Source: Maylandia zebra (lineage: Eukaryota; Chordata; Actinopteri; Cichliformes; Cichlidae). From it: 64,000 nt of DNA. The DNA is taken from assembly GCF_041146795.1 (NCBI RefSeq), contig NC_135185.1, positions 30,554,529-30,618,528 on the forward strand, in the 5' to 3' direction. The first letter of the stretch is position 1; the number at the start of each line of letters is the position of its first letter. A program made the translations under genes and the position numbers. The notes under the pieces are model-generated. The model was not told the origin of the DNA. It searched no databases and worked only from the letters and a program-made list of their open reading frames with translations. This document shows, piece by piece, positions 24,301 to 37,394 of this stretch.

Positions 24301-25217
24301 TCTCTTTCACAAGCAGCCACAGGTAGGTTTTTGATGGCATTCGTGGACTGTGTTTTGGAATAAATGGCTATTTTATCGACATCCTGTCTTGACTTCTGCA
24401 GTATTAGTTGCAGAATTTCCATACCAAGCTGTTGCTCATTGAACGCTCTCCTGCTGCTAATGCGTCACGTTAAAACCATTCAATTGTGTGAAACACACAG
24501 TGGCTTGTATTGTTAATCAGAAAGAATCAGGAAACTGTGTATTTGTCATTGAGACCTACCACAATTGTTCTTCTGAAATCTATCTGCAAAACAAAGACAG
24601 TTATCATTTTATGCATTTTTTTAGCTGACAGCTAACATCTGTATGAGTGGGTCTTTGACTCTGTAGGAATAAACACGTTACATAAACAGCCCAGCAGTTA
24701 CTATTTTCTGTGTTCTTTGCCTGAACAGACAGTGAAGCAAATGATTATTGAGTGTCTTGTTCGGTAAAATATGGCGTGTTTGTTTGGCTTCACTGTAAAC
24801 AGATACTTCAGTTGCTCTTTGCGCTGCACTTTACACAAACTAGCTGTTGCTGCGGTAACAACAAGCATCATCAAATCAACAAGAATTGAAATCTAAACAA
24901 AGTGTGACTACCATTTTACGAACTATGTTCATGCACTTTCTCAATAAAGTCATCTCCATCCATTAAGAACTTAGTAACAACCAGGAGCTCTCACCCATCT
25001 TTGTGCCAAAAGATAAGTGAGAGCAACAAGCCTGATTTATCCACTGTTAAACAAAACCAATTAGGACCTCTAAAGTTAGCACATTTGAGTTCAACTTTCC
25101 CTCTAGCCCCTTAAAAGCCATCGCCGCGTACCCCTCTGAAACAAGATTACTTTAGTTGACTAAAACTAAACTAAGAAATAAAACTGGATGTGAATAAATA
25201 AATTATTTAACTAAAAT
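24301..25217. other. No gene recognised
   Basis: This is AT-rich intergenic sequence between two LINE fragments. I see no coding potential or RNA gene. Confidence 0.45.
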
Positions 25218-25234
25218 AAAAATAAAAACTTGGT

Positions 25235-25597
25235 CTTGGTAGCTGGGGATCGGTCCGCCAGGACCTACGCTCCTGGCTGCCGCCCGGCTCACAATTCACC
25301 GGTCGGGGTGGACTCAGAGTAGAGCCGCTGCTCCTCCACATCGAAAGGAGCCAGTTGAGGTGGTTCGGGTATCTGTCAAGGATGCCTCCTGGGCGAGGCG
25401 TTCCGGGCGTGTCCCACCGGGAGGAGACCCAGGACACGCTGGAGAGATTATATCTCTCGGCTGGCCTGGGAACACCTTGGCGTTCCCCCGGATAAGCTGG
25501 AGGAGGTGGCCGTGGAGAGGGAGGTCTGGGCTTCTCTGCTTGGGCTGCTGCCCCCGCGACCCGGCCTCGGATAAAGCGGAAGAAAATGGATGGATGG
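25235..25597 (+). mobile_element. RTE/Rex-type LINE 3' fragment with 17-bp duplication
   Basis: GC-rich sequence unlike its surroundings includes GGAGCCAGTTGAGGTGGTTC, GTCCCACCGGGAGGAGACCC and TCTCGGCTGGCCTGGGAAC. It ends in AAAATGGATGGATGG, the tail of a fish RTE/Rex-type non-LTR retrotransposon. The direct repeat AAAAATAAAAACTTGGT at 25218-25234 and 25598-25614 is a 17-bp target-site duplication. The copy is severely 5' truncated, with only the end of the reverse transcriptase frame and the 3' UTR left. A shorter copy is at 57215-57313. Confidence 0.9.
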
Positions 25598-25614
25598 AAA
25601 AATAAAAACTTGGT

Positions 25615-28600
25615 TTAGTAGACTGGACTGGTGAAAATTTTAGTAGAACTACCCCGATGAGGCATTGATGGACATACTGATAAGACTGTGAGTCAACTGC
25701 TTTCTGTTTTTATTGTAACATCTACGCTGATTTTCCTAAATCCTGACTCTGAAATATGCAATCCACACAAAAAGAATTAAAAACAAATTACAAACAAAAA
25801 GTCAAAATGAACTAAAAATAAAAAAAACAATTAGAAAATACAAAACTTTATTAACTCCTTTCTGAAGACTTCCATGTGAGCATTTGTGATTTTAACATGA
25901 ACTTGAAACTTGCACAGAGAGCTGATTCACGTCTGACGAGTCCGATTTTTCTTTCCTTTTAGAGGCACAAGATTCATAAAAAGACAGAGACTCTTATCTT
26001 TGTTTAATCCATTCAAAAAGTACACTTTCAGTTACCTGGCAACTGGTACTCAAAGTATAAATAATCACTTTCCCAAAATGTTTGATTTCCCTTAATTACA
26101 CACAAAAAGAAATGTTGATTAGTTTCCATGTGAAAACACAGGGAACACGTCATTCCTTGATTAGAACGTTTTCCGACTAATGCCAGAAATCCTTCACTGC
26201 CGTAAACTGATTTACGGTTTGGATCAGATAACGTCTCTGAAGAAACTATGATGAGGGTTACCAACAATTGCCATTTACTCCAGCCTGGGGTTAATGACGG
26301 TGTCTAGGCTGAGCCTTGCCATTCTCCGAGTGAATCCCGATTGTTCAGATGTAATTTTTCAGCCATGAACACAAGACCATTGCTTGACTGTGATTTTTGA
26401 CTGGTCGATTGGGGTTGAGATCCTCATTAAGAACAGGTACTGATAAAGCAACACAGCAAAGCTTACGTGGTCCTTTGCAAATGTTTAAGGGGACTTTTCT
26501 GGTTCTTGTGGGCTATGCAGAGAGCGGACGCCCCTCCCTGTGTGTGAGCTGCTCTGTGGTGTTTGGCTCCCGAGCTTACATGACACCATGCGTCTGTACA
26601 CTGGCCAGCCTAACTTTCCTTCTCGTTTGACTTTAGTGACTGCTTTTATTACAGTCTTACATTCTACTTTGCAAAGAAAGTGAGAAAGTGGAGAAATGAT
26701 TTCAAAGCTCACGCGGAGAGGAACAGGAAAGCTGTTTTACAGACCCTCGGGGCAGAATGTGTCTCATTGGAAAACTCTCAGGGCAAACTCCTTTAGTTCT
26801 TAGAATCTGAGGTCATTTTGTTGCAACCTCATTTCCCTCTCGGTCTGGGCCGTCCAGGGGATCGCTTCGCACCCCATTATAAATATGATGCAGTGGCAGG
26901 TCCGGAGAGATCGGTAAATACAGGAACCGACAAAGGCTCGACAAGCCGTGGAGCCCATCTTGTCTGATCGCAATCAGCCAGTGCTCAATGTGAATTGAGG
27001 CAAGCAGAAATATGACTTCATGTCAGCTCAAGAAGCATCAACATCTGCAGCTCTGCTTCTCTTTTCCCATCTTCCCACAAAATATCAGAAAGCCCTCGGC
27101 CGAAAGCGTATCACCCCGTCATCTGGTCCTCTTTAACGCCTGGCAGAAGAACCACCCACTTGGGCTCAGTCATTGTGTGATACTTTAGCTGGACATGGCA
27201 ATTTCTGTTTTTCTTTTTCATTTCTGGACCAATTTGAAGGAATTTCACAGTCTTTTTTTTTTTCAAAGCTACTTTATGAAAGAGTCGATTCTTTACCTTC
27301 CAAAAACAACAACCTGCACGTGTTAATTCTCGCTAGAGCTGACAGTTTTGTGCCTGTATCAAAGTGATTTAAAACTTAAACTATCGATTAAGAGTATGTG
27401 GAATAACTGTGAGGAAAAAGTGCAACGTGTCATTTTAATGGAAAATTACAAATCGGTCCACGTCCATTGCCACCTGTTTGTCATTTCTGCATTCCTCAGA
27501 GTGTAAGTCAACAGACTGTTGCTATGTAGAAATGCTGTATACAATCCCACAGCTGACCCTTGGGGGAGAAGATCCAAATTGGCAGCAGGTCAAATGGCAA
27601 GCTCAAGACCGCTCAGGACAGTGGGAGGAAGAGGGGGACGTGAGGGGGCAGGGAAGAGAGGGCTTTGAGTCATGCAGCCCAAAGGAGTGAATCACACCTC
27701 TCTGCAGGACTGGCTGACAGACTGATTGACTGATCCGTGTTTGGATCCATCACAGGCGTGGAAATGGCTGCAATCTACGCCGCGACTGGGAAGACGCTCC
27801 ACATGTGTATACTTGACAGGAGTGTGCGCATGATGGGCCACATGCACTTGCATCAAAAGTCACTTTTGAACATAGACGTGAAATTTAAAAGGGGCATTAT
27901 GCAAATGAAATCTTTCCTATTCATAGAATCCTAATTGTAGTGTTTATCAACGTTTTTCACTGTCAAGATAATTATAAGATCTGTAGCTCTGGGTAGGACG
28001 GGACTTTTTGTAATCGCTACATTGGGATCTGAAGAGTGTGTGTTTGTGGAGAGAAAACTTCCAAAAAACAAGCTCTGTCTAAGATGGTTTACATACCACA
28101 GATGAGACAGATTATGTGGACACACAGAGCAGAGACAGGAACTACGACATCCAAACACAAGAGGAATATTTCACCCTAATGCTAAAGCTGTACTTGACCT
28201 AATGCCAGTTTCAGACTGGGACTGACGAAGCTAAAATTAGACACGGAGGGGATATAAGACGACTGTGTTAGATGAAAAAAGATGAGCTTCTGCCCCTTAT
28301 TTTTCCCATCACTTCCTGTGGGCTTGGGAAAGTCGCTCGGTCAGACGTACTGTTTGCTGTCTGATGTTGCTCTCAGATTACTGCTTGTCTGAACCATCAT
28401 GTGCATCCCACGTGAGATTTCTGTTGCTTAAAGGCCAACTGAAGAGACAGCCTGTTTCTTTCTCCACAATAATCAGATGCCAAAAAGTGAATAGAGGCAT
28501 AATATTAAATGTGTCATATGAAGTCATTCTTGTAAAAGCAGGGTTGTGCTTTTTGACCCTTGAGATAAAACAAAACAGATTTCCACAAGTTTCATCACAG

Positions 28601-29480
28601 TGACCTTTGTGACCTTCTTCAGAAAGCAAATGCTCTATAACCACAGTAGGAAGGATGGCCAGTATTCCCTCCAAAATATTTTATCTTATTCTCTCATGTG
28701 CTGAAATGTGGAGGATAGCCATAGTTATCCTGACTGGGAAGTCTTAAATCAATGGCAGAGGTTTGCTTTTTCATTCTGCACAATCATCCTTCTCTTTCTT
28801 CCCTTTATGCAATCATATCGTGGCCTTATAAGCCTCTTAGATGTCATTTTAAAAGTGTTGGTCTTAGTGAACAACAAACAAGACTCAAACTGAAAGGAGA
28901 TTTATTATTTGAGTATAAGGTACAAGCTGTAAAGCTTTTTAGTGACTATAAGAACATTGTTTATGCAGTGTTTGGTTTGGTGTTTGGTTCAGCAAGTTTC
29001 ACACAAGAATTCCAGTCAGTGTTGGAAAAAACCAGGTCAGGACATTGTTCAAAGCTCAGACTTTCTCACATAAAATTCTCAGTTTGATTCAGGAAAAGGT
29101 GCTACTGGAGAGCATACAGGTGAGGCAGAATATGTGATGTTCATTTGTTACCATAAATTCACCTGGACAATTACAGTAAAAGAAAATACACCCTCTGTCT
29201 GTTCTATTTTTTTTCCTTCAGTCTCACATGCATTAGAGAGTTATCAGGTCCAACTGAGATGGGCATTTGTCTTCTCATGCAAGAAGCAAATGTTGCATCA
29301 TTTGTAACTTTTTCAGAAAAAAATCCGCAGTAAGATTTTGTGCATTGCATTTGGTAGCCAGGGAATCTCAGAGGTTAGTATCCTGTCTTTTTTCTAATAT
29401 TTTCTGACTTTGACACATCATTTTCTAGAAACCTGATCATCATCATTTAAATGTAGAAGAATATTCCATTTCAAACATAG
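25615..29480. other. No gene recognised
   Basis: About 3.9 kb with only short, unsupported ORFs on both strands. I found no exon chain, domain or RNA gene. Confidence 0.45.
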
Positions 29481-30146
29481 GCAAGGCAAGTTTATTTGTA
29501 TAGCACAATTCAACAACAAGGTGATTCAAAGTGCTTTACAGAGACATTAGAAACAAAAACAAATAAAAAGCATGATTTAAAATTGATTAAAACAAGCAAA
29601 CAAACTAACTAACTAATTAACAAACAAACAAACAAAACAGTATATAAAATCAAAACAGTATATAAAATCAAAACAGTATATAAAATCAAAACAGATAAAA
29701 TCAGTAGTTAAAATGTAAGTTTTGAAATTTAAGCTTAAAAGTGTGGATTTGGTGCTTTATTCAAATGCAGCTGAGAACAGGTGAGTCTTCAACCTGGATT
29801 TAAATAAACTGAGTGTTTCAGCTGATCTGAGGCTTTCTGGGAGTTTGTTCCAGATATAAGGAGCATAAAAGCTGAATGCAGCTTCTCCGTGTCTGGTTCT
29901 GACTCTGGGAACTGATAAAAGACCGGATCCAGATGACCTGAGGGATCTGGAAGCTTCATACTGGGTCAGGAGGTCATTGATGTATTTTGGTCCTAAACCA
30001 TTCAGAGCTTTATAGGCCAGCATCAGAACTTTAAAGTCTATCCTCTGACGGACAGGCAGCCAGTGTAAAGACCTCAGAGCTGGACTGATGTGGTCCACTT
30101 TTTTGGTCTTAGTGAGGACTCGAGCAGCAGAGTTCTGAATGAGCTG
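29481..30146 (-). mobile_element. 5'-truncated L2-type LINE with RT C-terminus
   Basis: On the minus strand an open frame from 30146 to 29757 encodes the end of an L2-clade reverse transcriptase ORF: QLIQNSAARVLTKTKK, then HWLPVRQRIDFKVL, GLGPKYINDLL and KSRLKTHLFSAAF before the stop. The 3' untranslated part ends with the standard AAAGCACTTTGAATCACCTT and an AAATAAACTTGCCTTGCC tail at 29481. The frame is uninterrupted over about 130 codons, so the copy is fairly young, but it is truncated and cannot move itself. Confidence 0.9.
29635..29700. repeat. 18-bp tandem repeat inside LINE 3' region
   Basis: The unit CAGTATATAAAATCAAAA is repeated about three times without interruption, followed by a partial unit. 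Upstream is an AAAC-rich tract (about 29592-29637). It lies in the 3' UTR part of the minus-strand L2-type LINE. Confidence 0.85.
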
Positions 30147-33100
30147 TACTTCAACATAGAGGATGAAGTATTCCGTAACATGTTGTGCTAGTTTTATACG
30201 GAATAGAAAAAGAAAACATCTACGGTGATGGACATGCTTGGTTGCATAACCGACCGAAGTGAACCCTTCCTAAGAACACAGAGTACAGAGACTCTTCAGA
30301 GCTTTTGATATCTGGATTGTCGTCTTTGCTTTGGCCTGGTCTAAGTTAGAGGGATCAAAATGTAGCAGCAGACCAAGTCTCTATCAGATAAAGAGGCCCA
30401 AAGACTTGAGAACATTTTACACACTATGCGGTCTCAGCACAGTTAAAGCCCAGGGAATGCTGGGTATGAACATAAGAAACACCCAGAGGGCAGGTCAAAG
30501 CCTATGAAGTACATTAAGTTTTTTAAGTTTTTCCAGGGATCCTTTCAAAATTATCCAGCAAGAATAGCAAGGAAGTGGCTTCTTACCAAAGATCAATTCA
30601 GCTGGAATAGTGTGAATTCTTTTTATTTTAGAATACAGACAGAACTGTAAGTCTTTTCCCTATGCTGCTTTCTTTGCATATCCACATCAAGCGCTGGTCA
30701 GCACGTGTTAGGCATGTGCAGAGAGAGCCTGGAGTTTTAGGGAAACATCAAATCAGCAAAAAGTGCTTTAAAAAAGGTGTGATTACATTAAGAATCCAAT
30801 CTAAACTCACCACTACCTTACAAAACGACTAACTGGCCTTTAAGTGTGAGCTGTTCTGTGTCCGGATGCCGACGTCTAATTGGGATGACGTTAGTGCTAA
30901 TGGTAGAACATGATTGAGGTGGCAGGAATAACACAGCAGGCTGCCACGGGGACTGCATATCCTATATTCTGTTGGTTTAGGTTTGGTGGGAGAACAAATA
31001 TTGAATTCAGCTTTAAAAATGAACCCTGCACGCCTCTTTTCTCTGGAACTTGCATAAAGAGACGGCGACCGCAACGTGCGTTCCTTTCTCTCAGCAGCTG
31101 CACAATTCTCATCTGCGGCACACCAGCTTCAATAGACATCTCGTTTGACTGCTGTCAGCATGATCATTAAGTCTCTCGATTTGGGTCTGTTTAAACAAGC
31201 TCCTCTGACGTTCAGTGGCCGCACGAAATCATTTCCCAGCCACGGGATGATTTCCTTCTCTCTACCCGTGGTCACGCATTGGTCCATTTAACGGGTGGTC
31301 AAACATACTTACTGTAAGGCAGAATAAACACTTCAAGTCATGTTTGTGTTATCTCCCTTGGCTTGAAAGAGTGCAAAAACTGTATCCACCTGTTTCTGTT
31401 ATCACCCACGGGGAATGTAATGTGTTGTTAGTGTGTGGCTTAAATTTGGTTTTACGCAGTCACTCTGAAACAGACTCCTCATATATTTACTGGTTTAACA
31501 AGCCTAGAATAACAGAGTTGTGGTGCCGCACAGAAAACAAAAGAAAGAATGACATTTTTACCTGATCTTAGTGCTTAACTGAAACATTTTGAGGTCATCA
31601 AACCTTTTACTATTCATCATAAATAGGACATAAACCCCTTGTGTGATGTGACGACATTTCACTCAAGCACTCCAAGCAAGACTTGAAGAACTACTAGGCT
31701 TTAACTTCTTTCCAATACTTATAGAGATATTTTGAGGAGTAAAGGGAAACTTTGACCTAGATAGAAGGTTAGTTCAGTTTCACCAAAGTCAACAGGATTA
31801 CGTTTCATCCATCGCAAAAAGTGCAAAGAATGATTCAGATGGCGTACATTGAGTTCCAATATATCCTCACAGGTCTAGACGGAGGACATACCTTTCTGTC
31901 TGAGTCCAGTTGTAGCATGTCATCAGACCAAGAGCATCAATGTCCTCTCATGGAAAAACCATCTGCTATGCTGGTCAAATTCTCTGAATGCTTTGTGTTC
32001 TGTGATTTGAGACATGTGTGTTTTAGTAGCGGTGTAGTAGCGGCTGGTAAGGAGGAGGGGTTTCTTTTTTTTCTCCAAAATACACCGGAGATCTACATTA
32101 TGGATTTATTTGATTCTCTGATTCCTTAATAAATGCTAAAACCACCTTGCCTTCGGTGGAGAGGTCTAATATGCTTTAAAAAGCAATGCTGGACATTATT
32201 TCCTCATGATGATTACCTTTACAGTCTGAAATGTGGCTTGGAGGATATAGATGCCACATCTTATTCTCTTTTATCGTTTGCCCAATGGCAGGCATCACAC
32301 CGTGCGTGCATGCACCCTTTTTGGCCAACGCATCGGCGAAAGCCAGAGGCCACACAGGGCACAACTTTGTGGCCATCTGAATCTTCTCCAAGTCAGGGGA
32401 GGTCTGCCTTGTTGACACATGAAGTCAATCTGAGAAAAGAGCCTGTTATGCCAGACTCACCAAAGGTGGGTAAGGAAAAATGCAAGCTTTGGTGGTTTGT
32501 GAGACGCTGCTGTCTCTGCTGAGTGCTGAAAGATCCATCAGTGTTTGCTTCCCTACCAACGTTCTCAGTACCAACAAAGTTTACTGAGTAATAACCTGTA
32601 CGAACTCCCAATGGGAAATAAGGTGTTGAAATATTGTCTTACGTCTAGAGTCAGGTTATGCCCTTGTCATAACACTCCTACAAAGCTAAATAATTTCCTT
32701 TGGGTACTGCTGGGATTGCTTACCACTGGGTGATTGTTGTGTCCAATAGCAGCAGCAGGCATGTGCTTAAAAAGCCCCAGAGGTCTTGCGGTTTCTACTC
32801 TTCTATTTGTTTCCTAATGTGAGGAATATGAAGTATGTCCTGTACATGTGCCTGGCAGCCTGTAAACACTCAAAAAGACCTAAGGCACTGTATGTGACAT
32901 TTTTAGGGGGATAAGAGTTTAAAAGTGCAAACCCCATTACAACCATTAATCATGTCAGACATTCTCGATTCAAGTAATACTTCAGTAAAAACTGAAGTAT
33001 TCTTTCAACTTCTTTACTCAAGTGAAAGTGAAGAAGTACAGGCTCTAAAATGTACTCCAAGTATAAGTAAAAATTAGATTTTTGGGGGGCATTTTTACCA

Positions 33101-33359
33101 ACTATCTTTGTGAAAAGCTAACTGAACTTCATGACCTATTAATATGATAATAAAATAATACAAGTGAATACAAACTCTGTTTCAACCTGAATTCTAATTC
33201 TAGTTAATTCACACAGTTTGAACACTGTTATGTAGAAGACAACCAGAAAGGAACAAAGGGAATTTAAAAAAATATAGTGTAGGTAAGTGACTTCTTCCAC
33301 AGCTAAACAGAAAAATAAGTACAGTCAGGGGTTAAAGTTGGTTTTTATGGGTGAGGAAA
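30147..33359. other. No gene recognised
   Basis: There are short ORFs only (for example 32133-32522), without domain similarity or splice support. Near 32976-33060 is a small hairpin followed by sequence resembling a widespread fish repeat built on AAGTACT/AGTAAAAG words. Confidence 0.45.
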
Positions 33360-33615
33360 GGTGTAGATTTCTATAGTGCGCTCCAATAGATTTGTGTACA
33401 GTTGACCTGTGCTGCTGCTGCTGCTCTGAGATTTACTGCTCTGTGCAGATTTACATCAAGATATTAATTTCCTCTTATGTTGTTTTTATTGTTTTACATT
33501 ACTGTTTTATTTACTGTTACATTGTTTTATATTTCCATCTCCTGTGTTGTAAAGCACTTTGTGATTTTTATCTGTGAAAAGCGCTATATAAATAAATTTT
33601 ACTTACTTACTATAT
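33360..33615 (+). mobile_element. LINE-type 3' tail with TTAC repeats
   Basis: The segment ends TGTAAAGCACTTTGTGATTT, then AAAAGCGCTATATAAATAAA and TTTTACTTACTTACT. A GCACTTTGTGA / GCGCTATATAAATAAA end with a short tandem tail is typical of L2/CR1-type LINEs and SINEs that share their tails. No coding sequence remains and the 5' limit is approximate. Confidence 0.65.
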
Positions 33616-34356
33616 AAGCAGAGCCATGAACTGATTTCCAAGCCTTAGACAGTATAAGGTTGGCTGTACTATACGGTACTATTACTAACTATGTCTATGG
33701 TTGAAGTTTACTATATCTCTGGACTGGATTACTTCATGGTGGCACGCTGGGTCGAAACCATGGTGCAATTTTGTTTTGATGTAGCTGTTGAGAACATGAG
33801 AAGAGTCCATATTTTAAATGTATTTGCTACCCAGCTGGTTTGTTTATTTAGGTATGGGTACATTGCAAAGACAAAGATCCTCTGTAAATTATTGCAGTAC
33901 ACAAATAATTTTAAAAATGTATTAGACTTTTTAGAATGTCTATTAGCATATTTACCCACATTTCTCATATAACTGCCTTAATAATTATCTGTTGGGAACA
34001 AAGCTTTTTTTTTTCTTTGTTGGGCGGTTAAATAGTTTGAAGGTGGTTGCTATTGGCCATTCCTGCTCTAGTTTTTGGCACATGCATTCTGGATATATTT
34101 TCAGTTGCCACGTTGCTTAGCTAATCACAATAAAGAAAACACAAGCACTTGTTAGCTGGTTGGTATCACTGCTTTAAAATGTTCCTTTAGCTAAAGCTAA
34201 AGGGGAAGCTAACTGTAGGCTACTGAAACTTACACATTTCCTGTATATAAGAACTCTGGTGCCCACCAAGGAAGTTTTAGCTTTCCCACAATATAAGCTG
34301 CATAAATAATATGAAAATACACAATCAGGTAATAAAGGTAACACTGACTATTTTTA
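33616..34356. other. No gene recognised
   Basis: AT-rich intergenic sequence. An open frame at 33691-33972 has its mirror ORF on the other strand and no recognisable domain. Confidence 0.4.
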
Positions 34357-34573
34357 TCAGTGGTTAGCGCTGTTGCCTCATAGCAAGTAGGTTTGAACTT
34401 CCTGCTCAGCTGGGGCTTTAGGTTAATAGGTGATTCTATATTAGTCAAAGGTATGCATGTGGTTTCTGTTTGTCTGTGCTGGACCTTTGCTAGGTGTTCC
34501 CCATCTTTTGCCCTGTGATAGGCTCCAGCCTCCCCTGTGGCCCTGAGTTACATAAGCAGTTAAAAAAAAAACT
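34357..34573 (+). mobile_element. Worn tRNA-derived SINE-like repeat
   Basis: It opens with AGTGGTTAGCGCTGTTGCCTC, resembling a polymerase III A box. About 30 bp later GGTTTGAACTTCC resembles a degenerate B box (GGTTCGAATCC). Further on are TTAGGTTAATAGGTGATTCT and GATAGGCTCCAGCC, both familiar from a common fish tRNA-like repeat, and it ends in a poly-A run. It is diverged and not a functional tRNA. Confidence 0.65.
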
Positions 34574-37392
34574 AATGTGTGCCTGACCTTGTTATATTAA
34601 TGTCATTCAGACATCTTGTGGTGACAGAGTGCACGCAGTTGGGCTCCAAAAGAGGTTTATCAGTTTGGGGCTTTAAACTTTGCTTTCAGTGTTATTTCAA
34701 CCCAGCCAACCTGCTCCTCGTGGCTTTAGGAATATTACTTTCATCAAACGCCCAGTCTGATCTATTTTGGTTTACATTTTTCTTTTGGAGAAAATGTGCT
34801 TTGTATTTTCCCTCTTTCACTTTGTGCAAGTAGAAAAACAGAACTGTTTAAGCATGGGTGCTATCTTGTTTAGTCCAGATTTACTGTGGCAATAGACATG
34901 GTTCACATCTCCTGTTTCGGTTGATGCTGTGTTGCCAAGCCCTGTAGGTTATTGTGGTGTTTATATTGAGAGTGGAATTATGGTAAGAATGTGCCACGAT
35001 ACCACCAAAGCAACAGCAGGCTGTTCTGGCTGTTGCTTTGGTGGTGGTCTGAGGCTGCTTAATACTGGCACTTTGGTTCTGGAAGAGCATTGAGCCTCTG
35101 GATTGATGAAATACCGCCAAGATCCAGCATCTGAAGCTTGAATTCATTACACATGTTCCCAGTCTCCCTGTGATCATTTGCCGGGCCTTGATCACCCGTG
35201 GGGAGAAATACCACACAGAAGCCCTCCTGTCTCCTGAGGAAGCTTGTTGTTGAGAGTGAGAGCTACTAGAGACTCTGAAAATAGATAAATATTATTGGTA
35301 AGCCACAGAATTTAGCTGAAGAAAATTTAGAGAGTCTTCTCAAGAGGCTTCACAGCTTTTTTGCTTTATAGAAAGAGACATTGGCTTCCCAATCTCACAT
35401 GTGGTCCAAGGAGAGTTCATTACTTTCTGGGTTTACTCACCAATAAGCTTGGGGTTGGATAAATAGCTGTTGTGTATCATTAGAATTAGCCTGCTGTGAT
35501 GGAGTTAAGCATGAAGACAGAGTGGCCCTGCCAGTGTCAGGTTAGTTATCTAACGAGACAGAAGATCCGGTTTTACTCCAGTCATCAACTTGCCATGAAC
35601 TTCAGCTGAGTTAAAGGGCAAATTCCAGTCAAATGTAACACATACTGTAGCCCTTTGACCTCTTGCACTGGTGTTTACAACACACGTATCTATACGATCA
35701 GTGAGCAGCAAGGTATTTTAAACGGTTGTTATCAGTCTCCTTAAGTCTTGTTAAACTAAGCAAATGAATCTGATTTCCATCGTTCTGACAATTTCGCCTC
35801 TAAAAAAATATTTTGCAATGTGTAAGGCAAGAATGATATCTGTTAACAAACGTCTTTGACCACAACACTAGAAACCTGCTGTGCCTCTTGCTGTAATAAG
35901 CCATATTTCAAGCAAAAAACGTGCCGTCTGAAGTCACATATTATTTTCTTCTTGGTCTTTTTTTCCTGGATTGTGATCAAAGAAAAGGAAATCACATGAA
36001 CTAATTGATGAGGAATGTGTTCGCCACAGGACTTGCTCATTATTTAGGGCAAGAATTTTCCATTCGTCCAGTTTTGCATCATATGTTGCACATAAACAAC
36101 TGTCTGGAAAACAACAAAGTCTTGCTGGATCATATATATTTGGTTATTTCCATGTGATCTCGAGCTCCAAGCTGGTCTAGACAGCCTGTACTCACTCAGG
36201 GCCTCCTCCTCTTCCTGGTTTGGGGTGAGTATGGAATGAGAAGGTCAAAGGTTAGGAACTCCGTAGTGGAGGGCCTACTCCACAGATAAACTTTTACAGC
36301 CGTGAAGCTGTGTGTTAGTGGCAGTTAGCAGTGGGTAGACATGCCAAAAAGCATGTGAGCGTGAGGTGTGATCGTTGTTCCCCGTGTGTCTTTTTCCTAT
36401 GCCAGACACACTGCACTGTGCAGTGTCGACATCAGTGACAAATTCTCGGTTGGCTAGACGCCTGACTTTTGTGTTTCCACAACAACTATCAGCTTCTCAC
36501 TAATTTGCTTTGACAGATCTTGCGGCCCTGCTCACATTTTGTCTTTTCTTTGATAAGTTCTTCATTTGTCTAAAATAAAATCAGTGCATCCACACGTTGC
36601 ATTGCATGTGCTTTGGATGAAAGCGTCTTACGAATACAATGACGTATCTTACGTCGTTTGTAGCGTTCATGGATCGCTGCGTTTCTGCATGTAGAGCACG
36701 TTGTGTCAACAGAATTGTACAGAGAGATAATAATTGCCTTCTGGCGCTAACAGACAGCTAGACGGCTCAACACACAGATTTATGCAGATGTGCAATGGCT
36801 GTCTGCCAGTAGTAATCAGAAGCAGCATGGTGTTATTAGGGACTAATACTGCCACAGTGGTAAGCGTCACGGCATGAGAAACATTCTGGAGAGTCTTGTC
36901 TCACTCTGTATTAGCCAAAGCCACAAGCATCCCTGAGTTGCATAATAGTGCTTTTGTGCAGGCGTGAGGTTCCATGTGTCTTTCTGTCTGACGGCCACAC
37001 AGATGTGCTATCAAATAAGGTTCCAATAACCTGATAGGATTAGCCAAGGGAGAATCTGTCCTCTTGATAGCCTGATAGAGAAGAGACCTGATATGTCTAA
37101 GTGCATTTGCAGGTTTTTGAAATGAAAAATATTCTCTAAGGGGAATGCAGATTTTTGTCTGCCAGATTCATCCTGTCCGATTCAGGCAGAAATAAAGGGA
37201 CCTACATCTACTTTCTAAAGGAAAGTTCAACTAACAACTGAAGCTTACTGCAGTGGATGAATTACAGTGAGAAAATCCAAATATAATCAAACATAAGACA
37301 TTTTTTTATTCCAATGTTCATAGAAAATCAGAACACCTTTCAGTAAATTACAGTCACATTATATACAGCAAATTTACAGTAGAGTATCAGAC
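34574..37392. other. No gene recognised
   Basis: No gene found. It contains a perfect 17-bp-stem hairpin at 35001-35045, listed separately. The 111-codon minus ORF at 34881-35216 overlaps that hairpin and has no domain I recognise. Confidence 0.45.
35001..35045. repeat. Perfect 17-bp inverted repeat, 11-nt loop
   Basis: ACCACCAAAGCAACAGC at 35001-35017 is exactly complementary to 35029-35045, and the loop is 11 nt. The stem is mostly G:C and C:G at the outer end and would be stable as RNA. It is shorter than a usual microRNA precursor stem, and the flanks do not extend the pairing. Confidence 0.9.
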
Positions 37393-37394
37393 TA

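Noticed and set aside
29757..30098. Host gene of 113 codons
   Set aside because: It is the C-terminal end of an L2-type reverse transcriptase with the family's 3' tail following.
32133..32522. 129-codon plus ORF
   Set aside because: Composition and lack of any domain suggest chance; an opposing ORF covers much of it.
34357..34430. Functional tRNA gene
   Set aside because: Only A-box and B-box resemblance; no cloverleaf can be folded and the downstream sequence is SINE body.
34881..35216. 111-codon minus ORF
   Set aside because: No recognisable family; it overlaps the 17-bp hairpin and is flanked by stops.
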